Shown here one piece after another: positions 34,604 through 46,294 of a stretch of 64,000 nt of DNA; the first letter of the stretch is position 1; the number at the start of each line of letters is the position of its first letter. The DNA lies in contig JAKOGH010000656.1 of assembly GCA_024811115.1 (NCBI GenBank), positions 62,001-126,000 of the forward strand. Direction: 5' to 3'. Under the pieces are notes generated by a model. That model saw only the letters and a program-made list of their open reading frames with translations. It made no database searches and was not told where the DNA came from. The translations under genes and the position numbers were made by a program. Source of the DNA: Terana coerulea (lineage: Eukaryota; Basidiomycota; Agaricomycetes; Polyporales; Phanerochaetaceae).

Positions 34604-34678
34604 TGCACTGTCACCGTGCTGCACCCCCTTTACCCAGCTCTCTCCTTCACGCATCTCATCGCCCATCGCTCCGCCGAG

Positions 34679-36477
34679 ATGGCTGACTCTCAAGAGACTG
34701 TTCCTCTTTTCCTCGGTCTTGACCTCTCTACCCAAGGCCTCAAAGCGGTTGTCATCACAGAAGACAGTCAGGTCGTGCATGAATCCGCTGTCAACTTTGA
34801 CCGGGAGCTACCGCACTACGGTACCACGAATGGAGCCATTAAGGGCCCCGATGAAGGCGAAGTTACGTCGCCCGTGGAGATGTGGCTGGAAGCGATGGAC
34901 CTCATTGCCAGCAAGATGAAGCAGGCTGGTCTCGATTTCAGTCGTATCATGGCCATCTCTGGCGATGGGCAGGTACGATTACACGTCATAGAAATCATTC
35001 AATTCAGCCCCTGACGTGCACTTGGCAGCAACATGGCTCAGTATTCTGGTCATCCGACGCTGAACACCTGCTCTCTAACCTCGACTCTTCTAAGAGCCTT
35101 GCGGAGCAGCTCTCGCCTGCCGCATTCACGTTCCAACGCTCTCCTATCTGGCAAGACTCCTCCACTACCCAGGATTGCCGTGAACTCGAAGAGGCAGTGG
35201 GTGGCCCGCAGGTCCTGGCAGATATTACCGGGAGCCGCGCCTATGAGCGATTCACAGGCAACCAAATCCGTCGAGTGCGTATCCTTATTTCTCAGCCTAA
35301 TGCAAGGTTGCCGATGTTGATGCGACTGTATTCTCTTCTGCAGCTCCGACACCTTCACCCCACTACCTACGCTGCGACTTCCCGTGTTTCGCTCGTATCT
35401 TCCTTCCTTCCTTCTCTATTCACCGGTTCGGTCGAGCCGATTGAAGTTTCGGATGCCAGCGGTATGAACCTCATGAACGTTCTCACCTGCAAGTGGGACG
35501 ACAAGCTCTTGGAATTTTGTGGAGGTCCCGAGCTTCGCGAAAAGCTTGGGCCGGAGCCTGTTCCAGGAGGTACCGTGCTTGGCAAGATCCACAACTGGTG
35601 GGTGCAGCGCTGGGGATTCAGCCCGGACTGCCTCATTGCGCCATTTACTGGCGATAACCCCGCCACCGTCGTCGCACTCTCTTCCCCGGGAGACGCCATC
35701 CTCTCGCTCGGGACCTCTACTACTCTCCTCCTCAGCATCCCACCCACCTCCGAGCCACCAACACGCTTCACTTCTTCCCACCTGCTTTCTCATCCCACTG
35801 ACCCTGATGCCCACATTGCCATGCTGTGTTACAAGAACGGCGCCCTCGCCCGTGAGCAGGTGCGGGATAAGTATGCCGCAGGCAGCTGGGACAAGTTTAA
35901 CGAGCTCGTCGAGGCGACGTCCTCGGGCAACGACGGCCTCCTCGGCTTCTACTTCCCTCTGCCAGAGATCATCCCGCCCAACGTCCAGGGCACCTTCGTC
36001 TTCTCCGCCGGCTCGCCCGAGTCCGCAAAGACGCTCGACGAGCACGCCGTCCCGCCCGCCGTGCACCCGCGCGCGATCCTCGAGTCGCAGTTCCTCTCCA
36101 TCCGCTCGCGCATCGAGGCAATTCTCCCCGCGCACGCGCCGCCGCTGCACCGTCTCGTCGTCTGCGGCGGTTCGTCCGCGAACCCCGTCATACGACAGCT
36201 CGCAGCGGACGTCTTCGGCATGCGCGTGTACCTCGCCGGGCAGCAGGGCGCGGCGGAGGGCGGCGCGCACCTCGCGCGCTTCGCGTGGTGGAAGCAGGAG
36301 AACGGCGGCCGCGGTACGTTCGAGGAGCTGCGGGCGATGGACGTCGAGGAAGACGAGGAGGGCGAGGAGCGGTTCAAGCTGGTTGCAGAGCCGCATGAGA
36401 AGAAAGCGGAATTCTACCACGGCTTGGTTGAGACATACCGCCGATGCGAAGAAGAGGTTGTCAGGCTCTGCGCATAA
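34679..36477 (+). CDS. XKS1: D-xylulokinase
   Basis: Phosphorylates D-xylulose to D-xylulose 5-phosphate, feeding pentoses into the pentose-phosphate pathway. It is a cytosolic enzyme of the FGGY kinase family. Three exons join to 557 residues: 34679-34972, 35029-35274 and 35344-36477. FGGY features are the N-terminal FLGLDLSTQGLKAVVI, the substrate region ISGDGQQHGSVFW, ITGSRAYERFTGNQIR, DASGMNLMNVLTCKWDD, PFTGDNPATVVAL, the adenosine loop SLGTSTTLLLS, and the C-terminal VVCGGSSANPVIRQLAADVF with GAAEGGAHLARFAW. Introns are 56 and 69 nt. A strong TATA/CCAAT promoter suggests regulated or high expression. Long antisense open frames over the last exon are composition shadows. Confidence 0.93.
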
Positions 36478-37052
36478 GGAAAGCGTCGGCGAACGGACAC
36501 AAGCATTTTCCCACCCTTGTATTATCTACATAGATGCCTTGGACTATCTCATGCACATAGATAGTGTACTGTACCTACACAGCACACATACCATTGAATC
36601 ACTCGAACAGAATAGCGGGAGACGGGTTTGAGATGAGAGCAATGCAGGATGTGGTTACAAAGCGACTACGGAGTGGTAATGATACATGCAGTTGGATGCA
36701 GAGATGTGCGAGTCACCGTGAGATGTAAAAGGATATGCAGTTGATGCAATGAGGGTCAAATGCGACGAGATGATGCCAGTATGCGGGAGGATGCTGTAGG
36801 AAAAATGCAGTATGTGGAGCGGACAGTCGCAACCTCGCATGGTAGGAAGCGAAGTTCAAAACCCAAGGAAGATCGGGGGTTGAACCCGGTGGGTGGTGCT
36901 TGGGAAAATATAGAGCAGCCCGACCGCAGTATGATGTGTTGAGACACAGTTGACAATGGCAAACGCGAGTCTGATGAGTGGGACATAACCGTCAGCGTAG
37001 CAAACGAGTGAGTGGTGAGTACCGGACGAGTGGGCGTCATGGTACGACGGCT
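36478..37052. other. Convergent 3' intergenic region, xylulokinase / MTHFR
   Basis: 575 nt of 3' flanks of two convergent genes. No supported gene is seen. Confidence 0.4.
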
Positions 37053-39213
37053 TTAACGGGCGGAGCCGTTGGCATAGCCATTTGCATGCCCGTTCGCAGT
37101 ACCGTTCGCAGTCTGAGGCTGCTTCGCGGCAAGGTCGGCGGCAGCCTTCCAGAAGGGCTCGTAAATGGCGGCGGATTGCTTGAAGTCGTTGTGCACGACG
37201 TTCACGAGGAAGTAGGTGTCCATGATGCCGCTGATCAGCTTGCGGGTGTCGGACTCGGGCTCGTAAAACTTCGCCCACTGACGGCCGAGTTCATAAGCCT
37301 CATCCTACAACCCCATGTCAATGGGTGTGCTGTCTGAATTGGCTATACCGTGCGCACCTTCCACGCCATGAAGCTGATGGCTTCGACAATGGTGGGTTGG
37401 ACGACCTCCTTTCCAGGGAAAACACCCCACGTAACAGCATTAGGTCCTTCTGAGTGGTTGTTGGTCCGCAAGTCTCCACGCTTGTTTATGACGTAGTACG
37501 TAATACTTGGGTCCCGCTCGATGTGAGGGAGCAGTGCGTCGAGCAGCTCTGGCGAGACGAAGAATTCCAGATACGCCTGTACATGTCTTATGAGTGAATA
37601 TATGCGCCGCAACTACACAAATGTTCTCACTTTCTGGTAGACGTAGCCGTTCGAGGGACCCCATCCATGGACCTTGTCGTCGCTCCTCACGCCGTCAACA
37701 GCTGGCTGAGAGTTAATCGTCAGAAATCCAAGCTCATTGAGCTTCGCCAGCTGCTGGGCGATTACGGACGTTTCCGACGACGGCATAGAGTCGGACCATG
37801 GCAAGGCTGAGAGCTGGCCGAGACAGAAGCGGGCAAACAGGGATGCGACATCAGCAAGCGACGACGGATGATCCCAGAGCTTAAGCGCTTCATCCTTCTA
37901 TACGGGAGTCAGTCACACGAAGCAATACAAAGAAGTCGCAAGCACTCACATTCTGCTTGATCCAAATACCATAGCCGTCCAGCTCGCCGTACGCCGGCGA
38001 GCGAGAGTCGCCGAACCGGCCATTCGGGTACTCGTCCCAGTTCTCGGTGCGGGAGAGGTACGACTTGGTGCGGTTCGCCCAGAAGATCGGGCGGATGGTC
38101 TCCGTGCGACGGTTAGGCGTGAGGGACTGCCTCCAAGGCAAGGGCTTGACGACTTCGACGCGAGGAACAAGCTTGAGCTCTTCAAGCAGCATGCGTGTGC
38201 CCTTCTCGAGGTTCATGGTGTAGAAGTGCAGTCCGCGGATGCCGATGTCTTCAGCGAGAATTCGGCGACACATGTCTGCGACGAGCTTGATACCGATCGC
38301 CCTAACTTTCTCGTCGTTGTTCTTGTGTGGCTCAAGCTGGTCGAGGAGGGACTGGGGAATAGTCGTCCTTGCGAGACTAGTGGACTTCATGAAGCCATTC
38401 CAAGTCTGGATGGGCGCGATACCAGGGACGATAGGGACGGTGATGCCAGCTGCGCGGACAGTGTTGACCCAGGCGATGAAGAGCTCTACGTCGTAGAACA
38501 TCTGGGTGAAGATGAAATTCGCGCCAGCGTCGACCTTCTCCTTCATCCACTGGATTTCCTGAGCAAGCTCCTCTGGTGGAAGAGTTTGCTGCTGGGGGAA
38601 AACCTGCGATGGCAATATCAAAGTAGTCGCCGTACTCCTTGCGGATGTGCCGAACAAGATCGATTCCGTGGACGAAACCACCTTCTACAGCTTCCCATTC
38701 GTCTTTTCCCAGTGGAGGGTCTCCCCGCAACGCCAGGATGTTCCTGCAGCCATGTGCCTTCGCCTCCTGCTCGAATAGTTCAATATATGCGCATATAGTG
38801 GTGACGATAACACTGACTCGTAGCGCAACGTCAACTTTCTCTTTCTCCATGTTAGTACATGTCAAATGCATGCATGTCTCCATGCCTATCAAGCCCTGGC
38901 ACGTCTTGACCAACTCGGAGGTGAGATCAGAGGTACGACCACCGGCATTCCTGTTGTTTCGCTTAAGTACCTGAGAATGTCTTCACGGCATGCTCTCTTA
39001 CCATGTAATGTCTACGAATTCCGGGCCAAGCGCACGCATGCGCTCTATACGGTCCAAAAGGTTTTGAAGACCCTATAGATGTCATGAGATATGTTATAGC
39101 AGCGTTGGGATAAACTGGAAACACACCTGAGCTGTCCTTGGCGGGAAATACTCGAAGGACCACCAGATCCGGCCCTCCTTTTCGGCCTGCTCGATCTTCT
39201 TGCTAATTTTCAT
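37053..39213 (-). CDS. Methylenetetrahydrofolate reductase
   Basis: Reduces 5,10-methylene-THF to 5-methyl-THF for methionine synthesis. The N-terminal catalytic barrel begins MKISKKIEQAEKEGRIWWSF with EYFPPRTAQ. It continues through QGLIGMETCMHLTCTNMEKE, AHGCRNILALRGDPPLGKDE, KEKVDAGANFIFTQMFYD and GLHFYTMNLEKGTRMLLEEL. The C-terminal regulatory domain has RPIFWANRTKSYLSRTENWD, FPNGRFGDSRSPAYGELDGY-like sequence and SEGPNAVTWGVFPGKEVVQP. It ends in an Asn-Gly/Ala repeat (GTANGHANGYANGSAR). At 38594-38598 (G5 on +) the frame breaks between FDIAIAGFP and QQQTLPPEELAQE; removing one base restores it. Loss of this gene would normally cause methionine auxotrophy, so a sequencing error is likely. 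Confidence 0.9.
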
Positions 39214-40225
39214 GACGATTAAGCAGTGTATTCGAAATCGTAAGCAGACCCAGACAGGTATTAATTATATGTATCGTCTAGGGGTATAGTCCGAGCGGAA
39301 ACAAGGAGAAAGAGGGAAGCGGGGGAAGGGGCGGGGAAGGGAATGAGAGGGAAAGTGAGAAAGTGGTCTTATTATGCTTCATTTAGCAAGCGCCCATAAA
39401 GAACCCTCTTGCTCTTGACCATCACTTTCCCGCACCCTCGCCTTGCGAACCAACGACACACATCACTGTCGCCGGGATCACTAGCACTTGGAAGTAACGT
39501 TTAGATATCCTCTTACGCTTGCACCCCTAAAGTTTCCCCCCTATTGCAGTAGGCGGCGGTCTGAGAACGTAGATTTTACTTATCCAAGCTCACAGGCAGG
39601 ACAACATCCCCTGCAGGCCAGCGGATCCCCTCACACGGCGGCAGTCTACATTCCTTCTCAAGCGCACGTACGGCCGTAGGTGTGGGTTGAGATACCCGGG
39701 GTAGATCGCAGGACTAAGACGCTATATGCGTCTCGTGGCTGAAGTTACTCAACTGCTATACGCGATATGGTCATGTTGGGCGGTCGGCCGATCCACACGG
39801 TCAGTGAGTGCATACCCAGAAATGCAAGGAAGGGGCGCATCGACAGAACAATTCCACAGCTGGTAAGGCGTCGCTGTACATAGATCAACTCACCAAGTGG
39901 TCCTAGACTTGGTTCTGATTCCTGTGCGCGTCTGGTTCGTCAAGATCGTAGGAGAAATTACATACATGGCTGCACTTATATACCCGTGTTGTTATTGCTG
40001 TTGTTTGAATCTGGTCAAAAATTATTCTGTGAAGGAAAGCTTATGACTACAAGGCTACAATTAAAGCAGTACGACAAGGCCAACTTGAGACCAAAAGCAC
40101 GTGGAACACTGACGATGCATGTGATCGGCGGGGCGTCGCGCCAAAATGATGCGCCTCGAGGCCGACGGCGCTAAGTTACACACTGACGTTAATACTGGGC
40201 GCTTGGGTTTTCTAATGCCAACTGA
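39214..40225. promoter_or_regulatory. Divergent promoter region, MTHFR / PUS1
   Basis: 1.01 kb with no supported gene. At 40163-40178 is CGACGGCGCTAAGTTA, matching a 16-mer upstream of FIS1 at 15 of 16 positions. A purine-rich stretch just upstream of MTHFR (about 39300-39365) reads as a pyrimidine tract on the MTHFR sense strand, a common fungal promoter feature. Confidence 0.4.
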
Positions 40226-42475
40226 ATGCTTCGCCCATTAATATTGCAGCGATTCAGTTTGCGCCTACCTCCCAACGTCAATCTATTACGACCTACAAAA
40301 TCTGCTGGTTCTTGGCGCGGAATTATCATGGACTCTGAGCCAGGATCCTCGACTCAGCCGCCTCTGTCGAATACCAACGAGAAGAGACCCCTGGAGAATG
40401 AAGCTGCTACGACGGAACAGCTGGAAAAGAAGCAGAAAGTCGAGGAGGCCATGGATATGGAGGGCGCTGAAACATCTGCCGAAACCTCAGGAGTGGGAGC
40501 AGGGAGCTCAAATGCCACCACTCACACTCCAGATAAGAAGAGCAGGAGGGAAACCTCCAGAAAGGCTTTCGCGAAAACATTCCGAGATGTGGACAGGCGT
40601 CCAGGTTCACGGCCAGAAGGTGCCGAACATGGAGACGACGGAGAACCAAAGGAACCCAAACTTCCCAAGAGAAAATGTGCACTACTCATAGGGTTTTGTG
40701 GGTCGGGGTATTCTGGTATGCAGAGGTGCGTATGGTAACAGCGCCTTTACACTGTATTATTCTTAACCCCCTTCATGCGCCCCTGCGATATCTAGGCAGG
40801 TACATGGAGATATCAAGACTATTGAAGGTACGCTATGGGACGCCCTGGTAAGGGCTGGTGCCGTCTCAAAAGACAACGCGGACAATCCTGCCAAGGTGCG
40901 TCGTATGTTAACATCTTGCTCGTCTCTTCACCACGGCTCAGTAAACCACAGGTATCATTCACTCGTGCAGCTCGCACAGATGCAGGTGTACACGCTGCAG
41001 GGAATTTAGTTTGCATGAAGATGATCATAAACATACCGAACCTACTTCAGCGCATCAACGAGGAACTTCCTCCAGAGATCAGGCTATGGAGCTATGTTCG
41101 TACAATTTTCACATTTAAGGCCGAATATTCGCCTCACGCTCGTTTTCAGCAACGCGTGATGGAGTCGTTCAATGCTCGAGTGTAAGTTTCGCGGTGTATA
41201 CACGGCATTGACGCTACGGCTAAATTCGACACCTCTAGGTCCTGCGATAGTCGCAAATACACCTATTTCTTCCCTTCATATCTCCTGCTTTCTCCGAAGC
41301 CTGGTAGTGGGCTACACAAGAATGCACTGGAGCAGAATGACCATGCACATCCGCTGAACGATTTTTGGAAGGATGCCCCGGCTGAGTCGACTCCAGAAGA
41401 AGACTTGCTCCGCAAGCGACAGTGGCGAGCACCTCCGGAGGCGGTCGAGGGATTGCGAGCCATAGCGAAAGTATTCGAAGGCTCGCATAATTTCCACAAC
41501 TTCACCGTGGGCACGGAGTTCAAGGATAAAAGCAGCTCACGGTTCATGAAGACCATAGAGGTTAGCAAAAGCTTGTCTGTGTGGCGAACATATTAGAGCT
41601 CAGTATCATTTAGGTTACCGACCCGGTTGTCTACGGAGACACTGAATGGATCAGCGTTCTCCTACATGGACAAAGTTTCATGCTTCATCAAGTATGTTTC
41701 TTCTGGCCTGAAGTTGTGGAACATGCGTACTCACCAAGCTTTCCAGATCGTGGGTGTTACCTAGGTCTTTTACGTGATGAACCTCACCGACAAGCATTCC
41801 AGCGAAAATGGTCAGCGCCCTCATCCTGGCGTATCGTACTGCGACTCCAGCTTCGATGATACAGGAGGTGCGTCGCTTCTGTTAAGGATTATCATTCCGT
41901 CTCAACATCCGATACAAGCTGTATGGCCCCAGAATGGTCGTCGTCCCGAAGATGCCTGCTTTAGGATTGCTACTCGAGAACCCTATATTTGAGTGGTATA
42001 GCAAGCGCGTTAGAGAGAAGAACGGCAACAAGGACCCTTCGCATCCTGAGCACCGCAGCGAAATCGATTTTGAGGTACATCGCGCAGAGATGGAGCAGTT
42101 CAAGCAAGACTTCATTTACCCAAGGATGCGGACAGTAGAGAGCCAAAGCGGAATGTAGGGCCCTATTTCTCCGAGCGTTCTCGCTTATTACTTATATTTG
42201 AGGTTTCTAGCTTCGACGCTTGGGTGCGAACTATCGATAAATATCAAGGCAACGACTTGCTTTATCTCAATTCCAAAGGTGTTCTTCCAGACGCGGCTGT
42301 CGTGAGCAAGCATAGTGGACCCAGACCAGGTCGCTTCCGGGAAAAGAAGCTATTCGATTCGACCGTCTTTGCCGACCATATGGCGAAAATTGAAGTCGAG
42401 GAGGAGGAGGTCGAGGAGGAAGTGGAAGAGGAGCTACACCTCGACAAAAAGCAGAGGGAGGAGCTGGAAGGATGA
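40226..42475 (+). CDS. PUS1: tRNA pseudouridine synthase 1 (TruA family)
   Basis: Converts uridines to pseudouridine in tRNAs and other RNAs. The N-terminus [20 protein letters not shown] lacks acidic residues and looks like a mitochondrial presequence. A second in-frame ATG at 40330 (MDSEPGSS) would give a nuclear form. The catalytic core has [17 protein letters not shown], the catalytic aspartate in [72 protein letters not shown] and [20 protein letters not shown], ending in an acidic tail. The conserved MLHQIRKM junction is split. After MLHQ (ends 41691) a micro-exon at 41747 supplies I, and the next exon starts 41803. A 3-nt exon needs one missing A in AAAA; a 7-nt exon is frame-consistent but alters RK. 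Confidence 0.9.
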
Positions 42476-42901
42476 GGTGCAATCTCCCCCGTCTACTTGT
42501 ATCTTCACACCCATCAACGTCGTGCAGCCTAATCCCACAGCCCATTCAAACAGCTTACTCTCAGAGCTACTTCAACAGTTAGACAACTTGAGGAAATAAT
42601 ATTCAGTATTATTGAAGATGTCTACCATTACTGCCAACAGCCTATACTAATATACGACGGAACAGAGGCTGGAACATTTCAGAAAGACTCTAATATTTTG
42701 AAGTCTCTTCTGATACGCTTGTACAACAGAAAAGACACACAGCATGGCGTACCGACGCATCATACATCCGGCAGCCCATACACAACAATTTGACTACAGA
42801 CAGACATTCGACAGCCAGGGCAATCATGCATAGCAAGAGTCGGGACGGAACACCGAACCTAGTACAACCACATTCCGACAGGACGCCGCCGCACCTCTTC
42901 G
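42476..42901. other. Convergent 3' intergenic region, PUS1 / R3H-SUZ
   Basis: 426 nt, AT-richer than the flanking genes. No gene seen. Confidence 0.4.
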
Positions 42902-45900
42902 TCAAGTTGCTTCGACAGGGGGCGTGACGGGTGTTGGGGATGCACTCAGCACGGGCTCCGTGACGTTGCCTCCCAAAGTCAAACCTGCAACATGATCTGC
43001 CAGCGCATCCGCTGAGGTCTGGTGGTTGGTGTACTCGGCTGCGGTCAGGTTGCCTCCATTCGCACTTTGCTGGCGACCTGCTTTTGGATTGAACAGCTCA
43101 GCATTGCTCTTCGGCGGTGGACGCTCAAACGTACGATCGGCCTCATCAAGACGAGTCGCGTTCGGACTGGGACCACCATTCCCACCGTTCCCTACAGGCC
43201 CAGCACCGTTGTTGGGATAGTGTACCAGTGCACTCCCAGCTGCAGGTGCATTATTGGCAGGAGGACCCGCCCTCAGCACAGAACGTATATTGGCGGAGTT
43301 GGTCCATGCTCCTCCAACGACTGGAGTTTTTTTCTCGGGCGCCGCAGAAAGAGGAGGGAAGTCTGTGCCCTGTAATGCTGGGGGTGGCTGTTGGTGACTC
43401 CGTTGATGGTGCGGTAGGTTGCCGCCCATCCGTGCGGGAGACATCGTGCGGGAGTTGGGGCTAGTGAGATCATGGTTACGGGAGGACAGCGTGGGTTGGG
43501 CTTTTCAGACCGACGGCCCAGTCCGGCCTTGCTGGTAATGGGTGTTTCGAGGATGTTGACGTATATGTTCGTTGTGATGAGGACGATGTAGTGGACGACG
43601 ACTGCCAATCATTAGAATCGAGGGTAATTACGAGGAGGAGGATGACTTACTGCCACAGAAGACGCCTCGTCTCCAGGAGTTCGATTGCCCGTGCTTTGGC
43701 TGCCAGATGACGTTCTCCGGTTGTTCATCCTGGGGCCAGCGAAATTATTTGTAGGAGGTCCGCCCATACCGATTCCTGGACCGTAGCTCCATGGTTGACG
43801 ACGTACGGGCCCAGCGTACCTCCCGTTTCCGTTTATCGAGCCAGGCGCATTGCTGTTCCGTGAGGATGTGCGGCTATAATCCAATGCCTCCTGACCACGC
43901 TCGTGCCTATTCCCTTGAAAATCAGGACCATAGGCACCCTCCTGGTAATACGGACCTTGCAAATGTGGAGGTGGTGGCGGCACCTGGCCGGGCGGTAATG
44001 AGTAGTGAGGCGGAGGATAATATCCAGGCAGGGGTATGGGGGATATTGAGATGGGAAGTACCCCGGATATCCCATGCCACCTTGCAGCTGCGCTTGTTGG
44101 GCTCCCGGAGATGGTGCGTTCTGCGATGGTGGACCCGGAGGACCTGGGAGGGGAGCACTAACGACACCAGGCGAGGTCATTGGAGCGCCAGGCGGCTGTC
44201 CAGGAGCCGAAGGCCATAGGTAGGAGTTAGGTGGATAGGGCATGTTCGTGGGGGGCTGGGCTGGAGGGTACATTGGCTCGCCTGGAGTGACAGGGTCGGA
44301 ATGGGGGTGTGATGGAGGATGCTGGGGCGGATACCCGTAAGGCGCATAGTTATAGTACGGCGGGGCAAAAGGCTGACCGGGGGGAGGGGCAGAAGGGTAG
44401 CCGTAGTAGTACTGGATGAACCCGTGCGGAGGGCCTTGAGAACCAAATGACGGATCAAACGAGGGAGCGTTAGGGTCGTATAAACCTGAATAAGGAGACG
44501 GAGAAGCGGCTCTTGATACACGAGAGCTATTCGAACCGCTGGGATGACCGTAGTTGTTGGACCTGAACGATCGTGTGGACGATCCTGCAGAACCGCCGCC
44601 GCGACGTCCATCACGCTTCTCGCGAGTCGCTGGGCCAGACCATTCACTCTCCGTAGCAGCTGAGCTGGCAGAGTCATCAACATCTCCAGCACTGCTCCGA
44701 CTGGCAGAGCCGGAACCCGATGTCAAGCTGTGCGTTGAAGAGTTGGCGCTGGCGTCCTTCTCCTTCTCCTTATCTTGAAAATCCATGAAGATTCGAGACC
44801 GCGCTTCGTTATACGCCGCTTCTCGCTCTTGAATTGTCAAATGTCTTTTGCTGGTGGCGTTGCTTCGTCCGCTGATGCTGCCTCCTTCAGACGGTTCGCC
44901 GTCAGAGACATCACCGTCGTCGCCAGTCACGGAGTCGGGCTGGGAAGCTTGCCTGCGACGATTTTGGTTTGCCCTGCGCATGATTTGGAAAGCAGGCTGG
45001 GCGGATTCTTCAGCAGGGACGAGCTCTGACATCTTGCGAGCAGGACTGTACAAGTCATGAGAAGGCGGACCCAAAGAGACTCCAGACCGAGGCGACTCAC
45101 ATTCGACTGTCGGCACGGTGATAGACGTTTATGACCTTCGTGACTGGCTCGGTCTCGGGAGAGAGCTTGTAATAGGCTGAACACCGATGTACCAGCAGTC
45201 GCTGGTAAGATGTCGTCGGCGTCAAGTCGATTCGTGGTCTTGCGGTGTAAAGTGGTCAGAAGAGACTTTCACGTAACATGCACGAGTATGCCACATCCGC
45301 GACGATGATTAAGGTACGATACGCGTGGTAATATTCGTGCATCGAAAGATACTCACTGCTTGCGTTCTATAATGAGAGTCTCCATCATCTCCCCTAGCTT
45401 CAAAACCCATAGTCTATCCTTGCTTCGCAGAGCTTCCAGGATTTGAGGATCGATCTCCTGGGGGCTGCTGGCTTCGTTTCCCCCTTCTACGATTCCAAAG
45501 CTCGGAGAAAGAGCTTCCGCAGACGAGGTACGCGAGGGCTGAATAAGTGAGATGTCGAGGGATGGTGAGAAGGCCAGGGAGGCAGCGTTCAAAGGCCGTG
45601 TCGAAGAGAGTACTTCGGGTGCGCTAGCGCTGCCTGATAGCTTGCTGGGTTCTGTGGGGCTCCCCGGAGCTGTCTGAGCATTGGTGGAGGGCATTTCCGA
45701 AAGAGGCGCGGATGGCGTCGCAGATGAAGACTGCTCAGATGAGCCCTCTGGATTCGTAGTCGAATAAGTCAAGTGATCTGAAAAGACATACTCATGAGTA
45801 CGGCCTATTCTAGCATAGCATATATCGCACAGAAACGCAGGAGGTCCCTCTATCCAATGTCCTAGCCTCGCTTGTATCTCGCACTGACTTCACGTGCCCC

Positions 45901-45945
45901 ACACGTTACATGCAAGCTCCAAGCACAAAACTCACCAAATGACAT
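42902..45945 (-). CDS. R3H and SUZ domain protein (putative mRNA-binding)
   Basis: About 900 residues. A tiny first exon (MSF) at 45945 is followed by a Ser-rich exon (DHLTYSTTNPEGSSEQSS). The R3H domain is RSKDRLWVLKLGEMMETLII, then RIDLTPTTSYQRLLVHRCSA, YYKLSPETEPVTKVINVYH and RKMSELVPAEE. The SUZ motif is RHLTIQEREAAYNEARSRIF. A long Ser/Gly then Pro/Tyr/Gly-rich region and a conserved-looking PLPARPDWAVGLK segment follow, ending PTPVTPPVEAT. R3H-SUZ proteins bind single-stranded RNA. Two frame breaks are present. At 44038-44042 (G5) one missing base separates SQYPP from PLPGYYPPPHYSLPPGQ. At 43502-43505 (T4) one extra base separates GLK from AQPTLSSRNHDL. Confidence 0.82.
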
Positions 45946-46294
45946 CAATGTTCGTCAAGCAAGTATTCCGATGGTGACAGTGAGGGAAAGAGAGGGATTT
46001 TGGGTGTAAGGAGGGGAGGGTACATCAGGTTCGAGGGCAAGTGTCTTTGGGCGCCTGAAGATCATGGGCGCCTTGCAATGCGCCAAGTTTTGGGCCGAGA
46101 AATTCACTCGACAAATGGTAGTAATCCATCTATTCTACAGGGTATGCCTGGAGCGCAGTAGAAATATGTACACCGCAGATCGTAGTAATGTGCATGCGCA
46201 GCAAACAACTGCTAGTGAGCAAGGCTTGCCGCAGGATGCACGACCAGATAAATGTTGTAACTCAAGCTGAAATAATTCCGCGGTTAGCATTGAA
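45946..46294. other. Intergenic, amino-acid transporter 3' end / R3H-SUZ promoter
   Basis: 349 nt with no supported gene. Confidence 0.35.

Larger units (their letters stand above)
32591..34678. other. 2.1-kb gene-free region between ELMO and xylulokinase
   Basis: Upstream regions of two divergent genes. Splice-like signals on the minus strand (for example GTGAGT at about 33255) suggest 5' UTR introns of the ELMO gene, but no coding sequence joins convincingly. A small proline-rich minus-strand frame near 33500-33640 has no family resemblance. The half next to xylulokinase holds the palindrome and TATA box listed separately. Confidence 0.4.

Noticed and set aside
35416..36420. 334-codon minus-strand open frame opposite xylulokinase
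   Set aside because: Antisense to a clearly conserved enzyme exon; GC-rich codon bias leaves the opposite strand open. No motifs.
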